DNA from: Amycolatopsis sp. CA-126428
GTDB lineage: Bacteria; Actinomycetota; Actinomycetes; Mycobacteriales; Pseudonocardiaceae
Direction of reading: 5' to 3'
Assembly: GCF_002904335.1 (NCBI RefSeq)
Contig: NZ_PPHF01000098.1
Location: 104,345-168,344, forward strand
Length of the DNA: 64,000 nt
Each line of letters starts with the position of its first letter. Position 1 is the first letter of the stretch. A model generated the notes under the pieces. The model saw only the letters and a program-made list of their open reading frames with translations, did not search any database and had not been told where the DNA came from. Positions 21,637-29,270 of the stretch are shown in pieces. The translations under genes and the position numbers were made by a program.

Positions 21637-22328
21637 CCGACCTCGAACGCAAGCTGGCCGAAGCACTGCGCGGACAGGCCGGGGAGGTCGCGCCCAACCT
21701 CGACGCGGCCTGGGCCGAGCAGCAGCGCCGGCAGCGGCGGCCGTCGCGCCGCCGCCGGGCGGCGGTGTGGGGTGCGCCGCTGGCCGCGGTGCTGGCGGTG
21801 CTGACGAGCGTGTTGCTGGCCACGAACCTGAACACCGCGCAGAGCCCGGGCCCGGAGCCGGCAGCCCGCCAGGGGCAGGAGCTGGTGCTCGCGCGGCCCC
21901 TGCTCTCGCTGCGCCTGAATTCCGCGGGTGAGCTGAAGGCGCTCACCGACTTCGTGGGGCAGACGAACACCTGGACCTCGTACGCCTCCCAGGCCCTCGA
22001 CGACACGGGACGGCCCGTGTTCTGCATCGAGGCGCTGCCCAAGGGCGCGACGCACGGCGGGCCGGAATCGTACTTCGGCGTCGAGTCGCCGTCGTGCGTT
22101 CCCGTGTCGGGATCTCCCGTGAACGCCGGGTACATCGGCAAGAACGGCGGGCCGCTGCCCGCGGGCAAGGCGGTCTTCCTCGTCGACCGGGCGGTGCACG
22201 TGCTGCGCCTCTACGACGCCGCGGGTGACCTGAGCCAAGGCAAGCTGATCACCTCGATGAACTCGGGCCAGGTGTTCCTCGCCGACGTGAACCCGGACTC
22301 GCCGCCGGTGCGCTTCGAGGTCAGCTGA
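21633..22328 (+). CDS. membrane-anchored partner of the ECF sigma factor (putative anti-sigma)
   Basis: 231 residues. A short cytosolic region (1-40), one membrane segment at about 44-65 (VWGAPLAAVLAVLTSVLLAT) and an extracytoplasmic domain with two cysteines (VFCIEALP, PSCVPVSG) give the architecture of an anti-sigma factor. The cytosolic part has no HxxxCxxC zinc motif, so if it binds the sigma factor it does so differently. It starts in ATGA overlap with the sigma gene, with GGAGGTGAGCG upstream. It converges on the HAD gene, overlapping it by 8 bp. The role is inferred from context. Confidence 0.6.
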   Translation: MTDLERKLAEALRGQAGEVAPNLDAAWAEQQRRQRRPSRRRRAAVWGAPLAAVLAVLTSVLLATNLNTAQSPGPEPAARQGQELVLARPLLSLRLNSAGELKALTDFVGQTNTWTSYASQALDDTGRPVFCIEALPKGATHGGPESYFGVESPSCVPVSGSPVNAGYIGKNGGPLPAGKAVFLVDRAVHVLRLYDAAGDLSQGKLITSMNSGQVFLADVNPDSPPVRFEVS

Positions 22329-22959
22329 GCCCGAGTGCGCCCGGCAGGTCGGTGATCTTCTCCACCACCGCCGTGGCCCGCTTCAGCACCTCCGGGTCCG
22401 GCGCGAAGTGCGGATTGGGCACCGCATACACCGCCATCTTCGCCGCCAGCGCGGACCGCAGCCCGTTCGTCGTGTCCTCCACGGCCGCGCAGTCCGCCGG
22501 CGCCACGCCCAGCAGCTCGGCCGCCCGCAGGTAGACGTCGGGCGCCGGTTTTCCGGCCCCGACCTGCTCGGACGACACCGCCGCCCCCACCGGCAGGCCC
22601 GTGACGTCGAGGAACCCCTTGATCAGGAGCACCGGCGACGAGCTCGCGATCGCCACCGGCCACCGCGCCGACACCTGCCGCACGACGTCCACCGCGCCCG
22701 GGATCAACGGTGGCTCCGCCGCGTACCGGGCGGCCATCCGCTTGACCACGACCGTCGCGATCTCCGGCGGCGTGAGCTGCGCGCCCAGCTCCTCCACCAG
22801 GTAGCGGGCCCACTCCGGGGTGCTCATCCCCTGCTGCGCGCGGGTCGCCTCCTCGCGCCAGGTGCCGCCGTGCTCGGCGACGACCGCGCGCCGCACTTCG
22901 TCCCAGATCCGCTCGGAGTCCACCAGTACGCCGTCGAGGTCGAAGATCACCGCGTCCAT
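22321..22959 (-). CDS. HAD-superfamily hydrolase (beta-phosphoglucomutase-like phosphatase)
   Basis: 212 residues with all four HAD motifs: I, DLDGVLVDS (7-15, nucleophile D7); II, ASSSP near 103; III, the conserved Lys in GAGKPAPDVY; IV, VEDTTNGLRSA. A small helical cap between motifs I and II is of the phosphoglucomutase/phosphoglycolate type. It probably dephosphorylates a small sugar phosphate or related metabolite; the substrate is unknown. ATG at 22959 with TAGGCT 6 nt upstream, so leaderless, and divergent from the marR gene. The stop overlaps the membrane protein gene on the other strand. Confidence 0.88.
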   Translation of the reverse strand: MDAVIFDLDGVLVDSERIWDEVRRAVVAEHGGTWREEATRAQQGMSTPEWARYLVEELGAQLTPPEIATVVVKRMAARYAAEPPLIPGAVDVVRQVSARWPVAIASSSPVLLIKGFLDVTGLPVGAAVSSEQVGAGKPAPDVYLRAAELLGVAPADCAAVEDTTNGLRSALAAKMAVYAVPNPHFAPDPEVLKRATAVVEKITDLPGALGLS

Positions 22960-22965
22960 GGCCCG

Positions 22966-22971
22966 AGCCTA
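22966..22971 (-). promoter_or_regulatory. -10 element of leaderless HAD gene
   Basis: TAGGCT (minus strand) is 6 nt before the ATG at 22959. Confidence 0.55.
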
Positions 22972-23012
22972 GCCTGTGAGCCGACTTACTTAGCTACCCT
23001 TACTAAATTTTG

Positions 23013-23025
23013 TTAGCCTGGCTAA
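23013..23025 (+). promoter_or_regulatory. MarR operator overlapping a leaderless -10 element
   Basis: TTAGCC-T-GGCTAA is a perfect palindrome ending one base before the marR GTG (23026). Within it TAGCCT (23014-23019) has the spacing of a leaderless -10 element. A second partly repeated stretch, CTTACT...CTTACT, lies just upstream (22985-23001). Binding by the MarR protein would directly cover its own promoter. Confidence 0.6.
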
Positions 23026-23484
23026 GTGACTTCCGCGATCACCGATCTCGCCCACCGGCTGCGGCCGCTGGTCTTCCGGCTCTACCACCAGGTGCGCCGC
23101 CAGACCCCGCAGCTGACGCTGACCCTCACCCAGGGTTCGGTGCTGAGTGAGCTGGTCAACGGCGGTCCGCGCCGGATGAGCGCGCTGGCCGAGCACGAAC
23201 GGGTCAAGCTGCCGTCGATGACCGACGTCGTCGGCCGGCTCGAACGGCTCGGGCTCGCCACCCGCCGCCCGGACCCGGCCGACGGCCGCGCGGTGCTGGT
23301 CGAAGTCACCGACGAGGGCCTGCGTTTTTACGCCGAACTGGTGACGGCTCGCGAGGAGTTCCTCCGCGAGCGGCTGATCGCCATGGACGAGTCCGACCGC
23401 GCCGCGATCGAGGCCGCCCTGCCTGCTCTCGCCAAGCTGCTTGTCGACACGAAGAAGGAGGAACTGATCAGCGATGAGCGCTGA
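23026..23484 (+). CDS. MarR-family transcriptional regulator
   Basis: 152 residues. A winged helix-turn-helix dimer: LTLTQGSVLSELVNGGPRRM, then EHERVKLPSMTDVVGRLERL (recognition helix) and the wing RRPDPADGRAVLVEVTDEG. The flanking helices form the dimer arm. These proteins usually repress an adjacent efflux pump and release DNA on binding a phenolic or drug-like ligand. The GTG start has no ribosome-binding site and directly abuts a palindromic operator. The MFS gene starts inside the marR 3' end (11-bp overlap), so the two form one operon under MarR autoregulation. Confidence 0.9.
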   Translation: MTSAITDLAHRLRPLVFRLYHQVRRQTPQLTLTLTQGSVLSELVNGGPRRMSALAEHERVKLPSMTDVVGRLERLGLATRRPDPADGRAVLVEVTDEGLRFYAELVTAREEFLRERLIAMDESDRAAIEAALPALAKLLVDTKKEELISDER

Positions 23485-24691
23485 ACACCACTCGAGCCTG
23501 CTGGACGCCGTCAAGGACCAGCCCAAGCAGGTGTGGATCACCGCGTTCGCCGCGGTCATCGCCTTCATGGGGATCGGCCTGGTCGACCCGATCCTGCTCT
23601 CGATCGCCAAGGGCCTGGACGCGACGCCGTCGCAGGTGACCCTGCTCTTCTCGTCCTACCTCGGCGTCCAGGTCGTCGCGATGCTGGTCACCGGGGCGGC
23701 GAGCGCCCGCTTCGGCGCGAAGCGCACGGTGCTCGCCGGGCTGACGCTGATCGTCGCCGCCACCGCCCTCTGCGCGGCCGCCGGGTCGATCGAGCAGCTC
23801 GTCGGGCTGCGCGCGGTCTGGGGGCTCGGCAACGCGTTCTTCATCGCGACCGCGCTTTCGGTGATCGTCGGCGCCGCGACCGGCGGCCAGTCCGGCGCGA
23901 TCCTGCTCTACGAGGCCGCTCTGGGCGTCGGCCTGTCGGTCGGCCCGCTGCTGGGCGCGCTGCTGGGCTCGATTTCCTGGCGCGGCCCGTTCCTCGGCAC
24001 CGCGATCCTGATGGCCGGCGCGCTCGTGCTGTGCGCGGTGTTCCTCAACAGCGACAAGCACGAAAAGCGCGCGCCGATCAAGCTGCTCGACCCCCTGCGC
24101 GCGCTGAAGCACACCGGCCTGCTGCGCACCTCCGTCGCCTCGGCGCTGTACACCGCCGCGTTCTTCGCGGTGCTCGCCTGGTCGCCGTTCGTCCTCGGCT
24201 GGAGCGCGATCGCCGTCGGCCTGGTGTTCTGCGGCTGGGGCCTGTGCGTGGCCGTCGCCGGGTTCGCCCTCGCGCCGCGGCTGGCCGCCCGGCTCGGCGA
24301 GCGGCACGCCGCCGCGGCCGCTGTCTTCGGGTACGCCGTGCTGATGCTGGTCCTCGCCGTGCCGAGCAAGCCGGTGCTGGTCGCCGGGATCATCGTCTCC
24401 GGGTTGGTGTCCGGCCTGCTGAACACGCTGTTCACCGGCACCGCGATGGCGATCAGCGACGCGCCGCGCCCGGTCGCCAGCGCGGGCTACAACTTCTGCC
24501 GCTGGCTGGGTGGCGCGGTCGCCGCGACGCTCGTCGGGCACGTCGCCGAGTGGTTCGGCTCGCCGCAGGCGCCGTTCGTCGCCTCGGCCGTGCTGTGCGT
24601 CGTCGCGGGCGCGCTGCTCTCGCTGCGGGAGAAGAAGGCGGACCCGCACACCGTGCCGGAGGAAGCCGTGCTCGTCGGGGAAGAGTTCTGA
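23474..24691 (+). CDS. MFS efflux transporter
   Basis: 405 residues with about 12 membrane segments. GIGLVDPILLSIAKGL in segment 1 and the loop GAASARFGAKRTVL (motif A position, between segments 2 and 3) are typical of drug-efflux MFS proteins. GYNFCRWLGGAVAATLVG lies in a C-terminal segment. It is likely a proton-driven exporter of a compound sensed by the adjacent MarR; the substrate is unknown. GAAGGAGG lies upstream of the ATG within marR. The C-terminus ends in a short acidic tail. Confidence 0.88.
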   Translation: MSAEHHSSLLDAVKDQPKQVWITAFAAVIAFMGIGLVDPILLSIAKGLDATPSQVTLLFSSYLGVQVVAMLVTGAASARFGAKRTVLAGLTLIVAATALCAAAGSIEQLVGLRAVWGLGNAFFIATALSVIVGAATGGQSGAILLYEAALGVGLSVGPLLGALLGSISWRGPFLGTAILMAGALVLCAVFLNSDKHEKRAPIKLLDPLRALKHTGLLRTSVASALYTAAFFAVLAWSPFVLGWSAIAVGLVFCGWGLCVAVAGFALAPRLAARLGERHAAAAAVFGYAVLMLVLAVPSKPVLVAGIIVSGLVSGLLNTLFTGTAMAISDAPRPVASAGYNFCRWLGGAVAATLVGHVAEWFGSPQAPFVASAVLCVVAGALLSLREKKADPHTVPEEAVLVGEEF

Positions 24692-24722
24692 CACGTCCAT
24701 TCGGGGCAGCAGTACACCCGCC

Positions 24723-24733
24723 GTTCACCTGAA
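24723..24733 (+). promoter_or_regulatory. PHO-box-like half-site upstream of the phoX-type gene
   Basis: GTTCACCTGAA resembles one 11-nt unit of the Streptomyces PhoP direct repeat (GTTCACC core), 78 bp before the phosphatase start. A clear second unit in phase is not visible. Confidence 0.3.
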
Positions 24734-24800
24734 TGTCTGGAATGGCTGGTTTTGGGAGCTTAGGTTCAGTGCGTTCCCGAACTCCCACCATGGAGGCGAA

Positions 24801-26867
24801 GTGCTCGACCGCCTGCTCCCGCTGTTCCCCGCCCACCCGGGTGGCCGCTCCCCGGTCACCTGCGAATACCGCTGCGGCAACGCGTGCGCCCGCCCCGAGG
24901 CGAACGAGTCCGCGAACGAGTACTTCGGCGACGTCGTCAAGGACATCTCGCGCCGCCGGGTCTTCAAGGCCGGTGCCGTGCTGGCCGCCGCGGCCGGTGG
25001 GTTCGCCGCCCTGTCCGGCACGGCGGCGGCCGCGCCCGCCGGACACGCCCCGAGGCCACCGCGGCCGGTGCCCGGCACCGACTTCACGCCGGTCCCGCCG
25101 AACAAGCTCGACGCGGTCAGCGTCCCCGACGGCTACGCCCAGCGCGTCGTCGTCCGCTGGGGCGACCCGGTGGTCGCGGGCGCGCCGAAGTTCGACTTCG
25201 CCAAGCAGACCGCGGCCGCGCAGGCCAAGCAGTTCGGCTACAACAACGACTTCGTCGGCCTGATCCCGCAGGACCCGCTGGGCCTGTCGAACCTGCTCGT
25301 GGTCAACCACGAGTACACGACCGAGGTCCACATGTTCCCGGCCGACCAGTACGACCCGGCCAACCCGACCGAGGAGCAGGCGAAGATTGCCTGGGCCGCG
25401 CACGGCCTCTCGGTGCTGCAGGCCCGCCGCGACCCGATCCACGGCGGGCTCGAGGTCGTCCCGAGCCGGTACGGCCGCCGGATCACCCTCGACACGATCT
25501 TCGAGGTCCGCGGCCCGGCCGCCGGCTCGAAGTTCCTCAAGACCTCGGCCGACCCGAGCGGGCGCCGGGTCCGCGGCACGCAGAACAACTGCTCCGGCGG
25601 CGTGACGCCGTGGGGCACGGTGCTCTCCGGCGAGGAGAACTTCGACCAGTACTTCGCCAACTCCGACAAGGTCACCGACCCGGTCGCGGCGGCGCGGCTC
25701 AAGCGCTACTCCGTCGGCGCCGGCACGAGCACCCGCAAGTGGGAGCGGTTCGACAAGCGCTGGGACGTCGCGCAGGAGCCGAACGAGCCGAACCGCTTCG
25801 GCTGGGTCGTCGAGATCGACCCCAACGACCCGAACTCGACGCCGGTCAAGCACACCGCGCTCGGCCGGTTCAAGCACGAAGCCGCGAACATCAAGATCAC
25901 CGCCGATGGCCGGGTCGCCGTCTACTCCGGGGACGACAGCCGGTTCGAGTACATCTACAAGTTCGTCTCGAAGGGCAAGTACAAGCCGGGCAACAGCGCG
26001 CACGCGCGGCGGCACAACTCGGCGTTGCTCGACGAGGGCACGCTCTACGTCGGCCGCTTCACCGGCGACAGCCCGGCCGCGGAGATCGACGGCAAGGGCA
26101 CCCTGCCCGCCGACGGCGAGTTCGACGGCACCGGCGAGTGGCTCCCCCTGGTCAGCGGCGACAAGTCCTTTGTGGACGGCTTCACCGCCGAGGAGGTCTA
26201 CGTCTTCACGCGCCAGGCCGCGGACAAGGTCGCCGCCACGAAGATGGACCGGCCGGAGGACATCGAGCCGAACCCGGTCAACGGCCGGATCTACGCGGCG
26301 CTGACCAACAACAGCGACCGCGGCGCGACGGGCAAGGCCGGCGTCGACGAGCCGAACCCGCGGGTGGGCAACAAGAACGGCCACATCCTGGAGTGGGAGG
26401 AGGACTGCGGCGACGCGGCCTCGACCCGGTTCTCCTGGCGGCTGCTGCTGGTCTGCGGCGACCCCAAGGCGGCGGACACCTACTTCGGTGGCTTCCCGAA
26501 GGACCAGGTCAGCCCGATCTCGTGCCCGGACAACGTGGCCTTCGACCGGCACGGAAACCTGTGGATCGCCACCGACGGCAACGCCCTCGGCGCGAACGAC
26601 GGCCTGTTCTCGGTGCCGGTCACCGGTCCGGAGCGCGGGCACGTCAAGCAGTTCCTCTCGGTGCCGGTCGGCGCCGAGACGTGCGGCCCGGTCGTCACCG
26701 ACAACCTGGTGCTCGTCGCGGTCCAGCACCCGGGTGAGAACGCGGCGAGCTCGGCGAACCCGACGTCGCACTGGCCGGACGGCGGCACCGCGCAGCCGCG
26801 GCCGGCCATCGTCTCGGTGTGGAAGAAGGGCCGCTTCGGGCTGCCCGGCCGCATCGGCGAGCGCTGA
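24801..26867 (+). CDS. PhoX-family alkaline phosphatase (DUF839)
   Basis: 688 residues. PhoX enzymes are secreted calcium/iron phosphatases that release phosphate from esters. The twin-arginine signal lies unusually deep (ISRRRVFKAGAVLAAAAGGF, RRR at 51-53), after a leader with three cysteines (TCEYRCGNAC, 21-29) that recurs in actinobacterial PhoX. The catalytic domain has VVNHEYTTE, GTQNNCSGGVTPWGT, SGEENFDQYF, FKHEAANI and MDRPEDIEPNP, all family hallmarks including the metal-binding Cys and Glu. I chose the GTG at 24801 because GGAGG is 4 nt upstream; longer in-frame starts lie inside the MFS gene. Phosphate starvation control is expected. Confidence 0.88.
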   Translation: MLDRLLPLFPAHPGGRSPVTCEYRCGNACARPEANESANEYFGDVVKDISRRRVFKAGAVLAAAAGGFAALSGTAAAAPAGHAPRPPRPVPGTDFTPVPPNKLDAVSVPDGYAQRVVVRWGDPVVAGAPKFDFAKQTAAAQAKQFGYNNDFVGLIPQDPLGLSNLLVVNHEYTTEVHMFPADQYDPANPTEEQAKIAWAAHGLSVLQARRDPIHGGLEVVPSRYGRRITLDTIFEVRGPAAGSKFLKTSADPSGRRVRGTQNNCSGGVTPWGTVLSGEENFDQYFANSDKVTDPVAAARLKRYSVGAGTSTRKWERFDKRWDVAQEPNEPNRFGWVVEIDPNDPNSTPVKHTALGRFKHEAANIKITADGRVAVYSGDDSRFEYIYKFVSKGKYKPGNSAHARRHNSALLDEGTLYVGRFTGDSPAAEIDGKGTLPADGEFDGTGEWLPLVSGDKSFVDGFTAEEVYVFTRQAADKVAATKMDRPEDIEPNPVNGRIYAALTNNSDRGATGKAGVDEPNPRVGNKNGHILEWEEDCGDAASTRFSWRLLLVCGDPKAADTYFGGFPKDQVSPISCPDNVAFDRHGNLWIATDGNALGANDGLFSVPVTGPERGHVKQFLSVPVGAETCGPVVTDNLVLVAVQHPGENAASSANPTSHWPDGGTAQPRPAIVSVWKKGRFGLPGRIGER

Positions 26868-26873
26868 CGCACC

Positions 26874-26934
26874 CGGGCCCGCACCGGAACGAGGTTCACT
26901 CTTAAGTGGACGGTTCTCGGCCGGTGCGGGCCCG
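26874..26934. terminator. inverted repeat after the phoX-type gene
   Basis: A perfect 14-bp inverted repeat (CGGGCCCGCACCGG) with a 33-nt loop fills most of the gap to the next gene. No T-run follows, so termination is possible rather than certain. Confidence 0.5.
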
Positions 26935-26956
26935 GCCCGCGCGCCATAGTCGAGAG

Positions 26957-28579
26957 GTGATCTTCTCGGGGCGCACGGTGGCGGTGGCGGTGGTGGCGAT
27001 CGCGGCGGCGGCGGTCGTGCCCGCATCCACGTCCACCGCCGCGGACGCGCCGCCGGTCTGCGGCGGGCTCGCGGCGAACCCGAGCGTCGAGCTCGCGGCC
27101 CGCAACGGCGCCCCGGACGGGTACGTGTTCGCCCCGGCCGCCCCCGTCCCGCCCGGAACACCGGCCGCGAAGGTGCCGAAGCTGCTGACCGAGCGGGAGT
27201 ACGCCGTCGACGGGCAGCGCGCGGCGGTCGTCCAGACGCCGGACGGCAAGACCAGCACCGCCTACCAGACCGAGCGGTTCGTCCCCGGCGGCGTCTACAC
27301 CCTCAGCGTCTGGACCGCTTCGCGCGCGCCGAGGTACGAACCGGCCACCGGCCTGCGGTTCTACGACGCCACCGGCACGCAGATCCAGGAGACCAAGCTC
27401 GTCGCCGACCACTTCGCCGGCGACGGCGCCCTCGACCGGCAGGACTTCCCGGCGGCGCCGGCGCCGGCGAAAGCGGCTGCGGTGAAGTTCTTCGCCACGA
27501 CCACCCTCGACCGGCTGCACTGGGACTGCGTCGACCTCCGGCTCGCGGCGTACTCGGTGAAGAAGGAAGTGCGGAACCCGGCGACCGGCGCGTGGGCCTC
27601 CTTCGCGACGGTCACCGCGGGCGAAACCGCGCACTACCGCATCACCGTGACCAACGACGGCACCGAGGACCTCACCGGGATCACGGTGCAGGACCCGTGG
27701 TGCCCCGGGACGTTCGAGCCGTTCGCGCTGGCCGCGGGCGCGAACCGGCAGCTGACCTGCGACCACCCGGACCTCACGGTGGCCGACAGCGGGCACGTGA
27801 ACACGGCGAAGGTGACCGGCGTGCACCACCCGGGCGGCACGCTGGGCGACAAGACGGCGTCGGCGACGATCACGGTGCTGCCGCCGCCGGCCATCGCGAA
27901 GATCGGCGACTTCGTCTGGGCGGACCGCAACCGCGACGGCCTGCAGGACCCGGCCGAGCCCGGCGTCGCGGGCGTCAAGGTGACGCTGAAGGACGGCGCG
28001 GGGGGCACGGTCAGCACCGCGACGACCGACGACAAGGGCAAGTACGGCTTCGAGAAGCTGAAGGACGGCACGTACCAGGTCTGCTTCGCCGTCCCCGCGG
28101 ACTTCACCGTGACCCGCCGCGACGCCGGCAGCGACGATCGCGATTCGGACGCCGGCCCGGACGGCTGCACCGCGCCGCGCACCGTGGGCGGGCCGTCCCA
28201 CGAAGACTTCGCGGCCGACCTCGGGCTGCTCTCCCCGGTGAACCGGATCGGCGACTTCACCTGGGCCGACTCGGACGGCAACGGCCTGCAGGACGCCGGC
28301 GAACCGGGCCTCGCCGGGGTCAAGGTGGTGCTGAAGGACGCGAGCGGCAAGGAAGTGGCGAGCGTGGTCACCGGCGCTGACGGGGCGTACGGCTTCGACG
28401 GCCTGGAGGACGGCACGTACCAGCTGTGCTTCACCGCCGACGGCCACCACCCGACGGCCAAGGACACCGGCGACGACGCCCGTGACTCCGACGCCGACCC
28501 GGCGTCCGGCTGTGCGGACCCGCACCCCCTCGGCCCCGGCAAGCGCGAAGACCGCACGGTGGACGTGGGCTTCGCGTAG
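26957..28579 (+). CDS. secreted protein with two SdrD B-like repeats
   Basis: 540 residues. The signal peptide (VIFSGRTVAVAVVAIAAAAV) ends near an AxA site. A beta-rich N-terminal region is followed by a DUF11-type segment (TAGETAHYRITVTNDGTEDL, about 215-290) and two SdrD B-like repeats: IGDFVWADRNRDGLQDPAEP (about 315) and IGDFTWADSDGNGLQDAGEP (about 432). These have D-x-N/D-x-D-G calcium-loop patterns as in Gram-positive surface adhesins. No LPXTG or C-terminal anchor is present, so it is probably released or loosely wall-bound. GTG at 26957 has CATAGT 6 nt upstream and no ribosome-binding site, so it may be leaderless. The start could be later. Confidence 0.78.
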   Translation: MIFSGRTVAVAVVAIAAAAVVPASTSTAADAPPVCGGLAANPSVELAARNGAPDGYVFAPAAPVPPGTPAAKVPKLLTEREYAVDGQRAAVVQTPDGKTSTAYQTERFVPGGVYTLSVWTASRAPRYEPATGLRFYDATGTQIQETKLVADHFAGDGALDRQDFPAAPAPAKAAAVKFFATTTLDRLHWDCVDLRLAAYSVKKEVRNPATGAWASFATVTAGETAHYRITVTNDGTEDLTGITVQDPWCPGTFEPFALAAGANRQLTCDHPDLTVADSGHVNTAKVTGVHHPGGTLGDKTASATITVLPPPAIAKIGDFVWADRNRDGLQDPAEPGVAGVKVTLKDGAGGTVSTATTDDKGKYGFEKLKDGTYQVCFAVPADFTVTRRDAGSDDRDSDAGPDGCTAPRTVGGPSHEDFAADLGLLSPVNRIGDFTWADSDGNGLQDAGEPGLAGVKVVLKDASGKEVASVVTGADGAYGFDGLEDGTYQLCFTADGHHPTAKDTGDDARDSDADPASGCADPHPLGPGKREDRTVDVGFA

Positions 28580-28580
28580 C

Positions 28581-28586
28581 TACGGT
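28581..28586 (+). promoter_or_regulatory. -10 element of possibly leaderless SDR gene
   Basis: TACGGT is 6 nt before the ATG at 28593. GGAGG in the spacer is too close to act as a normal Shine-Dalgarno sequence. Confidence 0.45.
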
Positions 28587-28592
28587 GGAGGC

Positions 28593-29270
28593 ATGACGGA
28601 TCTTCCCCTCGCCCTGGTGACCGGCGCTTCCCGCGGAATCGGCGCGGCGGTCGCCCACCAGCTGGCCCCGACGCACCGCCTGCTCCTCGGCGGCCGCGAC
28701 GCCGACGCGCTGGCCGCCCTGGCGGAGGAGCTCCCGGGCGCGACGCCGTGGCCGGTGGAGCTGTCGGACCCCGCTTCGCTCGCTTCGGCGGTCGCGGACA
28801 TCTCGTCCCTCGACGTCCTGGTCCACTCGGCGGGGGTCGCCCGGCTCGGCCGCATCGAGGAGGTCTCGGCCGAGGCGTGGCGCGACAACTTCGAGATCAA
28901 CACCTTGGCGGTGGTCGAGCTGACCCGCCTGCTGCTCCCCGCCCTGCGCGCGGCCCGCGGCCACGTGGTGGTGATCAACTCGGGCGCGGGCCTGAACGCC
29001 CGCCCGGGCTGGTCCCCGTACGCGGCGAGCAAGTTCGCGGTCCGCGCCTTCGCCGACGCCCTCCGCGAGGAGGAGCGCGAAATCCGCGTGACGTCGGTCT
29101 ACCCGGGCCGCACGGACACGGAGATGCAGCAGGCGATCTTCGCGGGTGAAGGCCGCGAGTACGACACCTCGCACCTGCTGAAGGCGGACTCGGTGGCCAC
29201 CGCGGTGGTGACCGCGGTGTCGGCCACCCCGGACGCCCACCCGACGGAAGTGATCCTCCGCCCGCGTTAA
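28593..29270 (+). CDS. short-chain dehydrogenase/reductase (SDR)
   Basis: 225 residues, classical SDR size. TGASRGIGAAVAHQLA is the NAD(P)-binding turn, VLVHSAGVARLGRI takes the place of the NNAG motif, and the active site is Ser in VVVINSGAG plus YAASK. The chemistry is oxidation or reduction of an alcohol/ketone; the substrate is unknown. I chose the ATG at 28593 because the fold starts at LALVTGASRG; earlier in-frame starts lie in the preceding gene. The stop shares TTAA with the converging amidohydrolase stop. Confidence 0.88.
   Translation: MTDLPLALVTGASRGIGAAVAHQLAPTHRLLLGGRDADALAALAEELPGATPWPVELSDPASLASAVADISSLDVLVHSAGVARLGRIEEVSAEAWRDNFEINTLAVVELTRLLLPALRAARGHVVVINSGAGLNARPGWSPYAASKFAVRAFADALREEEREIRVTSVYPGRTDTEMQQAIFAGEGREYDTSHLLKADSVATAVVTAVSATPDAHPTEVILRPR

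Noticed and set aside
24453..27161. 902-residue minus-strand frame across the MFS and PhoX genes
   Set aside because: Crosses two genes with clear families on the other strand; no protein-like motif.
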